A DNA stretch of 64,000 bases from JAKPBU01 sp964425695. GTDB lineage: Bacteria > Pseudomonadota > Gammaproteobacteria > Xanthomonadales > Xanthomonadaceae. The notes under the pieces are model-generated. The model was given only the letters and a program-made list of their open reading frames with translations, was not told the origin of the DNA and made no database searches. This document shows, piece after piece, positions 43,123-49,625 of the stretch (position 1 is its first letter; every line of letters begins with the position of its first letter). Both the position numbers and the translations under genes were made by a program. The stretch lies in assembly GCA_964425695.1 (NCBI GenBank), contig CAYRNF010000007.1, positions 75,812 through 139,811 on the forward strand, given 5' to 3'.

Positions 43123-43692
43123 ATGAACCGGAAAGCGCTTCTTCTTGCCCTGCTGCCGCTCGCGGGCTTCGCCGCGCTGGCCGGCTGCGCCAGCGGCCCG
43201 CCGACGGTGCCGGTGCACCCCCAGGTGGACCTGCAGCGCTTCATGGGCACCTGGTACGTGATCGGCAACATCCCCTCGCGCCCCGAGCGCGAGGCGTACA
43301 ACGCGGTGGAGACCTACGCGCTGGACGCCGACGGCAAGATCCGGACCACGTTCCAGTTCCGCAAGGGCGGCTTCGATGCCCCGCTGGAAACGATGAACCC
43401 GGTGGGGACGGTGCGGCCGGGGACCAACAACGCGGTGTGGGGCATGCAGTTCATCTGGCCGATCCGCGCCGAGTACGTGATCTCGCACGTGGATCCGGAA
43501 TACCGCGAAACCATCATCGCCCGCAGCAAGCGCGACTACGCCTGGATCATGGCGCGCACGCCCACCATCCCGCAGGCGGACCTGGAGCGGATGAAGCAGC
43601 AGCTGGTGGACATGGGTTACTCGCTGGACAATCTGCGGATCGTGCCGCAGCAGTGGCCGGAGACCGGCCCGGAGCCGCGCCAGCAGCGTTGA
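43123..43692 (+). CDS. blc: lipocalin lipoprotein (Blc-like)
   Basis: A 189-residue outer-membrane-type lipoprotein: signal with lipobox LAGC, then the lipocalin signature FMGTWYVIGNIPSRPEREAYNAVETYALDADGKIRTTFQF with G-x-W and a later GTNNAVWGMQFIWPIRAEYVISHVDPEYRETIIARSKRDYAWIMARTPTI, matching bacterial lipocalin Blc. Blc binds lysophospholipids and fatty acids at the outer membrane. Last gene of the operon, 12 bases after the methyltransferase; AGGAGG precedes the ATG by about 7 bases. It is consistent with trapping or moving modified acyl chains. Confidence 0.94.
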   Translation: MNRKALLLALLPLAGFAALAGCASGPPTVPVHPQVDLQRFMGTWYVIGNIPSRPEREAYNAVETYALDADGKIRTTFQFRKGGFDAPLETMNPVGTVRPGTNNAVWGMQFIWPIRAEYVISHVDPEYRETIIARSKRDYAWIMARTPTIPQADLERMKQQLVDMGYSLDNLRIVPQQWPETGPEPRQQR

Positions 43693-43730
43693 GGTCCATC
43701 GCATCGAGCGGCGCTCGCTTGCGCAAGGTC

Positions 43731-43790
43731 GTGATGCGTTGGGAAGTGATGCGTTGGGAAGCGATGCGTTTGGGAAGCGATGCGCTGATG
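43731..43790. repeat. 15-bp tandem repeat downstream of the lipocalin gene
   Basis: About three and a half copies of GTGATGCGTTGGGAA: two perfect units at 43731-43760, one 16-base unit with GCGATGCGTTTGGGAA at 43761-43776, and a partial copy to 43790. The gap 43693-43974 otherwise contains a short palindrome (CCCGGCGCAAGCTGGGAT near 43803) and the terminator, and no gene. Confidence 0.8.
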
Positions 43791-43922
43791 CGTGGTCCGC
43801 CATCCCGGCGCAAGCTGGGATCCAGGTCGACCTTCATCTCGATGCGTAGCCAGCAGGGGCCGCGGCGTGCGCCGGAGTGGTGCATCGAACACCGCACGGC
43901 GCAGCAATCTGCCCCCAAACAG

Positions 43923-43948
43923 AAAGGCCCGGCTTGCGCCGGGCCTTT
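43923..43948. terminator. bidirectional intrinsic terminator
   Basis: Perfect 11-bp stem AAAGGCCCGGC / GCCGGGCCTTT with loop TTGC, followed by CGCTTTT on the plus strand and CTGTTT on the minus strand. It ends the lipid operon (+) and the M13 lipoprotein gene (-), whose stop is at 43975. Confidence 0.9.
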
Positions 43949-43974
43949 CGCTTTTCGTGATGCCGCAGGCGCGA

Positions 43975-46077
43975 TTACCAGATGTTGATCTGCTTGTCGC
44001 CGGCGCGCACCATCGCATCGCCGGCCTCGCACTGGAACGCCTTGGCGAACGCGGGCAGGTTGGACGGCGCGCCCATCGCGCGGAAGTTGGCCGGCGCGTG
44101 CGGATCGGTGGTCAGGCGCACGTTGAGCTCTTCGGGCTTGAAGTTGCGGCGCCACACCGTGGCCCAGTTGGCGAAGAACTTCTGGTCGCGGGTCATGCCC
44201 ACGTCGCTGCTGCTGGCATCGGGCTGAGCACGCTGCAGCGCGTCGTAGGCCACCGCCAGCCCGCCCAGGTCGGCGATGTTCTCGCCCAGGGTCAGGTTGC
44301 CGTTGACCTTCTTGCCCGGCATCGCCTCGTACTCGTCGAACTGCTGCACCAGCTTGTTGGTCAGGGCTTTGAAGCCGCTGCTGTCGGTGTCGGTCCACCA
44401 GTTCTCGAAGTTGCCGGTGGGCCCGAAGCGGCTGCCCTGGTCGTCGTAGCCGTGGATCATCTCGTGGCCGATCACCGCGCCGATGCCGCCGTAGTTGAGC
44501 GGGTCGTCGGCCTTGGGGTCGAAGAACGGCGGCTGCAGGATCGCGGCCGGGAAGACGATCTCGTTCTGCAGCGGGTTGTAGTAGGCGTTGACCGTCTGCG
44601 GGGTCATGCCCCATTCGGTCTTGTCCACCGGCTTGCCGATCTTGCCCAGGTTCCACTTGTAGTTGAACTCGTTGGCGGCCAGCACGTTGCCGATGTAGCT
44701 GTCGCGGTTGGTCTCAAGGCCGGTCCAGTCGCGCCACTTGTCCGGGTAGCCGATCTTGGGCGTGAAGCTCGCCCACTTCTCCATAGCCTTCTGCTTGGTT
44801 TCCGGGCTCATCCACGCCAGGTTCTCGATCCGCACCTTCAGCGCGGCGCTCAGGTTCTGCACCAGCTTCTCCATGCGCGCCTTGGATTCGGCGGGGAACG
44901 CCACCTTGACGTAGATCTGCCCCAGCGCTTCGCCGGCCTGCTCCTCCAGCGTGTCCAGCACGCGCTTCCAGCGCTCCTTAATCTGCGCCTGGCCGCGCAT
45001 GGTCTTGTTGTAGAAATCGTAGTTCTGCTGCACGAACGCGTCGCTCAGGTAGGGCGAGGCGCCGTCCACCAGGTGGAAGCGCAGGTAGCTCTTCCACTGT
45101 TCCACCGGCATGTCGCCCAGGGCTTTGCTCACTTCCTGGTGGAACGCGGGGATCGCCAGCGAGAATTTCTCCGGCGCGGCCACGCCCTGCGCCTTGAAGA
45201 ACTCGGTCCACGAGAAGTTCGGCGTCAGCTTGTCGGCGTCGGCGAGCGCGACCGGGTTGTAGTACAGCGAGACATCGCGCGAAAGCTCCTCGCTGGACTT
45301 CGACGCGCGCGCAAGTCGCGTCTCGAACGCCACCACATCCTTGGCCTGACTGGCCGCGTCGGCCGCGGGCACGCCGGACAGCTCCAGCACCTTGGCCACG
45401 TGCTGCTCGTACGCGGCCAGCTTGTCCTTCTTGTCGGCGTCGAAGTAGTAGCCCTTGTCCGGCAGGCCCAGCCCACCCTGGGTGGCGTAGGCGATGTTCA
45501 TGGAGGAATTCTTGAAGTCCGCTTCCGGCCCGAAGCCGAACAGCTGGCCTTCGCCCCGCGCGAAGGACGTACGCAGGTAGTCGGCGACCGAAGCGCCGTC
45601 AGTGAGCGCGTCGATCTGCGCCAGGCGGCTCTCCAGCGGCTTGATGCCCTGCGCGTCGATCTTCGCCTGGTCCATGCCGGTGGCGTAGAAGTCGCCCACG
45701 ATCTTGTCGATGCCGGTGGCGCCGGTCTTGGCCGCGGCCTGCTCGGCCAGCTGGCGCTGGATGCCGGTGGAGCGTTCGTCGAGCATCTCGAACGCGCCCC
45801 AGCTGGTGCGGTCGCCCGGGATCGGGTTCGCCGCCAGCCACTTGCCGTTGATGTAGCCGGCGAAATCCTGGCAGGCGTCCTTGCTGGTATCCAGGTCCGC
45901 CACGTCGAAGCGGTTCACCGGCGGCAGCTTGCTTTCGTCGATGGTGTAGCCGGACTGCGCGGCGGGCGCAGCGGTTGCGCCCTGCGCGGCGGCGGCAGGT
46001 TCCGCGCCGCGGTCGCAGGCCGCCAGCGCAAGGGTGATCGACAGGCTAAGCAGCAGGGTCTTCGGTGTCTTGCTCAC
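43975..46077 (-). CDS. M13-family zinc metalloendopeptidase (lipoprotein)
   Basis: A 700-residue M13 peptidase with a lipoprotein signal (LLLSLSITLALAAC, lipobox LAAC) and an Ala-rich linker, so anchored in the envelope. Core motifs: LDTSKDACQDFAGYINGKWLAANPIPGDR, NAYYNPLQNEIVFPAAILQPPFFD, zinc site GAVIGHEMIHGYDDQGSRFG with HEMIH at 538-542, and LTLGENIADLGGLAVAYDAL; it ends KQINIW, as the family does. The sequence is closer to classical PepO/Nep than the copy at 31649. Function: periplasmic degradation of short peptides. Confidence 0.95.
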   Translation of the reverse strand: MSKTPKTLLLSLSITLALAACDRGAEPAAAAQGATAAPAAQSGYTIDESKLPPVNRFDVADLDTSKDACQDFAGYINGKWLAANPIPGDRTSWGAFEMLDERSTGIQRQLAEQAAAKTGATGIDKIVGDFYATGMDQAKIDAQGIKPLESRLAQIDALTDGASVADYLRTSFARGEGQLFGFGPEADFKNSSMNIAYATQGGLGLPDKGYYFDADKKDKLAAYEQHVAKVLELSGVPAADAASQAKDVVAFETRLARASKSSEELSRDVSLYYNPVALADADKLTPNFSWTEFFKAQGVAAPEKFSLAIPAFHQEVSKALGDMPVEQWKSYLRFHLVDGASPYLSDAFVQQNYDFYNKTMRGQAQIKERWKRVLDTLEEQAGEALGQIYVKVAFPAESKARMEKLVQNLSAALKVRIENLAWMSPETKQKAMEKWASFTPKIGYPDKWRDWTGLETNRDSYIGNVLAANEFNYKWNLGKIGKPVDKTEWGMTPQTVNAYYNPLQNEIVFPAAILQPPFFDPKADDPLNYGGIGAVIGHEMIHGYDDQGSRFGPTGNFENWWTDTDSSGFKALTNKLVQQFDEYEAMPGKKVNGNLTLGENIADLGGLAVAYDALQRAQPDASSSDVGMTRDQKFFANWATVWRRNFKPEELNVRLTTDPHAPANFRAMGAPSNLPAFAKAFQCEAGDAMVRAGDKQINIW

Positions 46078-46297
46078 GTGGGCAGTCGCTCCAGGCGGGA
46101 TGGACGCCCCGGGCGGGGCGGTCGCGCGACTCTACGCCCCGCGGCGCGGGGCAGGGGGTGTCGAAGGTCACGGCGCAGGAGCGGCCCGTGAAGGCGCGCA
46201 TGGCTGCGGTCGTGAAGAAGGGAAAGGCGCCAGCCGGGCATCCGCCCATACCCGGCCCGTGAACGCGCGCCTATGCCCGGCGCCGCGTGGTCCGGAC

Positions 46298-46669
46298 TCA
46301 GCGCCTGCGCCGCAGCGGCGCCAGCGTGGCCAGCAGCACCAGGCCGCCCACCAGCCCCACGTTCTTCATGAAGTGCAGCAGCTGCTCGGCCTGGCCGGCA
46401 CCGGCCAGGTTCCAGAAGCGATGCGACAGCAGCGCGTCGCTGAGCATCAGCAGCGCCGACAGCGCGGCGACCGCACGCAGCTGCCATCCGCTGGCCAGCA
46501 GCAGGCCCAGCGCGACTTCCAGCGCGCTGAAGGTGAGCGTGGCTCCGGTGGTCGGCACGCCCTGCCAGGCGCCCCACAGGCGGTAGGCGCCCATCACCAG
46601 GAACACGCTGGCCAGCAGCACGCGCGCCACCACGGCGCCGGGGGGATGCCGGTTCGAATGCAGGCCCAT
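46298..46669 (-). CDS. DoxX-family membrane protein
   Basis: A 123-residue four-helix membrane protein of the DoxX type: VVARVLLASVFLVMGAYRLWGAWQG, LTFSALEVALGLLLASGWQLRAVAALSALLMLSDALLSHRFWNLAG, LLHFMKNVGLVGGLVLLATLAPLRRR. The E in SALEVALGLLLASGW and HFWNL-type stretch are family features. I chose the ATG at 46669 (MGLHSNRHPPGA), which has GGAATC ahead; ATG at 46705 would add 12 residues. Function unknown; some relatives contribute to redox or thiol homeostasis. Confidence 0.85.
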   Translation of the reverse strand: MGLHSNRHPPGAVVARVLLASVFLVMGAYRLWGAWQGVPTTGATLTFSALEVALGLLLASGWQLRAVAALSALLMLSDALLSHRFWNLAGAGQAEQLLHFMKNVGLVGGLVLLATLAPLRRRR

Positions 46670-47000
46670 CGTGGATTCCGGTGCACGAAACGCCAAGGGT
46701 GCCATGACTGCGCGCTGAGCGGAAACCGCCCGCCATGCGCGACCGCATGGTGCGAAGTGGCATCTGCCGCCCGCTTCGCGTAGAGTGCGCGGCGTTCCGT
46801 GCACGGCTGGTCCGTTTTCCCAGGCAGCCCACGGCCGCACAGCGCTCTTGACGCCCCGGCCGTTCTTCCCCGCACGTCTTTCGTTGTACGGACACGAACC
46901 GGCAGTCGCCGGCTTCGACATCCCTTGCTCGCAGCGCGGTTGGAAAGCTCCGGGTCATTCGCCTTGCGCCACGCGCGCGGGGCACACAACGGAGCTCCAC
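46670..47000. other. 331-base gap between divergent doxX and rhlE genes
   Basis: No gene or convincing RNA is seen. It must contain the promoters of both divergent genes. The rhlE side ends in GGAG at 46991-46994, seven bases before its ATG. RhlE-type helicase genes often have long structured leaders, which the distance would allow, but I could not identify a defined element. Confidence 0.5.
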
Positions 47001-48443
47001 ATGACGTTTGAATCCCTCGGGCTTTCGCCCGCGTTGCTGCGTGCGCTGGCCGAACACGGCTACGCCACCCCCACCCCGATCCAGGAACAGGCCATCCCGC
47101 TGGTGCTGGCCGGCAACGACGTGCTCGGCGGTGCCCAGACCGGCACCGGCAAGACCGCCGCGTTCGGCCTGCCGCTGCTGCAGCGCCTGGCCAAGGAAAC
47201 CCCGCCCAAGGGCCCGCGCAAGCCGCGCGCGCTGGTGCTGGTGCCCACCCGCGAACTGGCGGTGCAGGTCGCCGACAGCCTGAAGGACTATGGCCGCCAC
47301 CTGCGCCTCAACGTGACCATGCTGTTCGGCGGCGTGGGCATGCAGCCGCAGGTCGACAACCTGCGCCGCGGCGTGGACATCCTGGTGGCCTGCCCGGGCC
47401 GCCTGCTCGACCACATGGAGCAGGGCACCGCCAAGCTCGACGCGGTGGAAGTGCTGGTGCTGGACGAAGCCGACCGCATGCTCGACATGGGCTTCCTGCC
47501 GCAGATGAAGCGGATCCTGGCGCGCGTGCCCAGGCAGCGCCAGACGCTGCTGTTCTCGGCCACGTTCGAGCCGCGCATCCGGGCGCTGGCGCTGGAGTTC
47601 ATGCACGAGCCGAAGCAGGTGCAGGTGGCCGCGCAGAACACGGTGGTGCAGACCATCACCCACCGCGTGCATCCGGTCGACGCGTCCAGCAAGCGCGACC
47701 TGCTGGTCAAGATCCTGGCCGAGCGCCACACCGACCAGGTGCTGGTGTTCGGCAAGACCAAGCACGGCTGCAACCGCCTGGCCGAACAGCTCGAACAGGC
47801 CGGCCTGCCCGCGGTGGCGATCCACGGCAACAAGAGCCAGGCCGCGCGCCAGAAGGCGCTCGACGCGTTCAAGGCCGGGCGTGCGCGGATCCTGGTGGCC
47901 ACCGACGTGGCCGCGCGCGGCATCGACATCCCCGACCTGCCGCTGGTGATCAACCACGACCTGCCGATGGTGGCCGAGGATTACGTGCACCGCATCGGCC
48001 GCACCGGCCGCAACGGCGCCACGGGCGAAGCGCTGTCGCTGGTGTCGCCGGAAGAGGGCGGGCTGCTCAAGGACATCCAGAAGGTGCTGAAGGCCGAGAT
48101 CCAGATGGACGTGGTGCGCGGCTTCGAACCGAGCCGCCCGATCCGCCTGGATGCGCCGCGCCCGCCCAACGGCGGCCAGCAGCGTCGCGGCGGCAATGCC
48201 GGCCGTCCGTCGCAAGGCAAGCCCGCTCAGGGCAGGCCGTCGCAGGGCAGGCCCGCCCGCGCCGGCAGCGCCAGCGCACGTCCGGCCGGCGACCAGCCGC
48301 CCGCACGCCGCGCCGCAGGCAAGCCCGCGCATCGCGCCCACGGCAAGCCCGCCGACCGCGGCGCGCACGCCCACGCCGGTCCTGCGCAACACCGTGGGAG
48401 CGGCAGGCCGCAGCAGGGCAACCGGCGCGATACGCGCGCCTGA
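47001..48443 (+). CDS. rhlE: DEAD-box ATP-dependent RNA helicase RhlE-like
   Basis: A 480-residue RNA helicase. Motifs: Q motif TPTPIQEQAIP, I AQTGTGKTAAF, Ia PTRELAVQ, Ib CPGRLLDH, II VLDEADRM, III SATF, IV LVFGKTKHG, V ATDVAARGIDIPDL, VI HRIGRTGRNG. After residue 375 the sequence is a basic, low-complexity tail of Arg/Gly/Gln/Pro/Ala repeats (GKPAQGRPSQGRPARAG pattern), usual for RhlE-type helicases and likely RNA-binding. Ribosome assembly or mRNA turnover is the expected role. Confidence 0.95.
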   Translation: MTFESLGLSPALLRALAEHGYATPTPIQEQAIPLVLAGNDVLGGAQTGTGKTAAFGLPLLQRLAKETPPKGPRKPRALVLVPTRELAVQVADSLKDYGRHLRLNVTMLFGGVGMQPQVDNLRRGVDILVACPGRLLDHMEQGTAKLDAVEVLVLDEADRMLDMGFLPQMKRILARVPRQRQTLLFSATFEPRIRALALEFMHEPKQVQVAAQNTVVQTITHRVHPVDASSKRDLLVKILAERHTDQVLVFGKTKHGCNRLAEQLEQAGLPAVAIHGNKSQAARQKALDAFKAGRARILVATDVAARGIDIPDLPLVINHDLPMVAEDYVHRIGRTGRNGATGEALSLVSPEEGGLLKDIQKVLKAEIQMDVVRGFEPSRPIRLDAPRPPNGGQQRRGGNAGRPSQGKPAQGRPSQGRPARAGSASARPAGDQPPARRAAGKPAHRAHGKPADRGAHAHAGPAQHRGSGRPQQGNRRDTRA

Positions 48444-48469
48444 TTGCTTTGCCAGCGTTGCAGTAAGAA

Positions 48470-48490
48470 AAGGCCGGCATTGCCGGCCTT
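48470..48490 (+). terminator. intrinsic terminator after rhlE
   Basis: Stem AAGGCCGG / CCGGCCTT with loop CATTG, followed by CTTCTTT, just after the rhlE stop. It is the left border of the low-GC accessory island. Confidence 0.85.
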
Positions 48491-48679
48491 CTTCTTTGCA
48501 ATGGGAGCGTGTTCGCAGTCACGCGCGCTTTGGTCTCCGAGTGCAAAGTAGGAGCGGAATAATGGGCGGCCCTGGCGATGGCAGTAGGCAGTGCCAGATG
48601 CCTGTGAGTGGGATCGCAGCGCAAGCCCGCCACGTGATAGGTTGAGATCTGGAATGTAGATACTCAAGGATGAACGTTT

Positions 48680-49144
48680 ATGCACAGGCGTGGGTGCTCG
48701 CTCGTGGGGATCTTGCTCCTTCTTGCAGCCGAGCAGTCGGGCGCACAAAGCAAGCCCGACATCCGGCCTGCGATGGTGATCCAGGCTATCGGCCCGGGCG
48801 TTGACCTGTCGGTTGCGCCCCGTGCCGAGTCAACCAGCGTGGCAATCATCTACTACGTCTTGAGCGGCACTGAACAGCCAACGGCGCAGTTGGCTGCGCG
48901 GTTGGAGAAGAGTCACGTCAATCACCAGCGAGATGGCTGCGGCAACGTCTGGTCTTTTGAGCCTATGGATCTAGGACGTGGCTGGCGTCGAGAGGTCCAC
49001 GCTCAGCGCGGCCCGGGATGTCCTGCCGTCGACGCGAAAGCGACGGCTGGGCTCCGACTGACGAGCTATCTCAACTACAAGGCCACGAATCAGGCATTCC
49101 TCTTGCGGCAGTCTGCTTGGAATGCGATTAACTCAGCGCCGTAG
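48680..49144 (+). CDS. exported small protein carrying a toxin-like module
   Basis: A 154-residue exported protein: signal peptide RGCSLVGILLLLAAEQSGAQ, then a mature domain with two or three cysteines. It is not a recognised family. Residues about 86-140 (GNVWSFEPMDLGRGWRREV, then GLRLTSYLNYKATNQAFLL) follow residues 417-476 of the toxin encoded downstream (GNTWTFDPEQPQGGWRRDA, then SLANELDYRATTTSVELIL), nine of 19 residues identical in the first block. The local GC is well below the rest of the window. It may be a cast-off fragment of an older effector, a periplasmic decoy, or an immunity relative. Start ATG at 48680 with AAGGA ahead; expression is unproven. Confidence 0.65.
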   Translation: MHRRGCSLVGILLLLAAEQSGAQSKPDIRPAMVIQAIGPGVDLSVAPRAESTSVAIIYYVLSGTEQPTAQLAARLEKSHVNHQRDGCGNVWSFEPMDLGRGWRREVHAQRGPGCPAVDAKATAGLRLTSYLNYKATNQAFLLRQSAWNAINSAP

Positions 49145-49286
49145 TGATGCCGGTGTTCGAACGGCAATGCCGTTGGCGACCTCGATATCAGGCGCCACAA
49201 TGTCAGTTCTACTAGATCTCGCCTGCTCTCGGCCGTGGCGCAAGACCAATGAAGCATCAAATGAATCTACTCAAGGAGGAACAAAG

Positions 49287-49625
49287 ATGAGCCAAGGCGT
49301 TATCCCACCGGTCCCGCAGGGTTTGCGGCAGGCTTTCAAGAATTACCCTGAGTTGATCGAAAGACTTCAGGCTGAACTCTTGTACGTGGTCGAGAAGCCG
49401 TCCCCTGTCACACCTCCCCTCGAGCGCGCGGTTTGGACACTAGAGGACACTCTCGATTTGTTTTTTTCTGAAGCTCGAGAAGAGCTCAATGCCGCGGAAG
49501 CAGGCGGAGATCCGGATGCGATCGCACGCGCTAAAGCGAAGAAACTTGTCGTGGGGTCTGCGCGCGCTGACCTCGGAGATATGTCTGAACTTCGCGCATA
49601 CTTCAATTCGTGGTACCAGCCATGA
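49287..49625 (+). CDS. candidate antitoxin/immunity protein for the zeta-type effector
   Basis: A 112-residue acidic, helical cytosolic protein with no signal peptide: MSQGVIPPVPQGLRQAFKNYP, ELIERLQAELLYVVEK, LERAVWTLEDTLDLFFSEAREELNAAEAGGDPDAIARAKAKK, ADLGDMSELRAYFNSWYQP. A near-perfect ribosome site AAGGAGGA (49273-49280) lies six bases before the ATG. The stop overlaps the toxin ATG (ATGA at 49622-49625), so immunity is translated first and coupled to the toxin. Zeta toxins act in the cytosol, where this protein would be, so an epsilon-like neutralising role fits. The family is not recognised by me; the role is inferred from position, size and fold. Confidence 0.82.
   Translation: MSQGVIPPVPQGLRQAFKNYPELIERLQAELLYVVEKPSPVTPPLERAVWTLEDTLDLFFSEAREELNAAEAGGDPDAIARAKAKKLVVGSARADLGDMSELRAYFNSWYQP

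Noticed and set aside
43731..43790. CRISPR array
   Set aside because: Units are directly adjacent with no unique spacers, and there are no cas genes in the window.
46074..48392. Long minus-strand open frame across rhlE
   Set aside because: Shadow of the helicase, whose nine motifs are on the plus strand; composition is low-complexity Ala/Arg/His.
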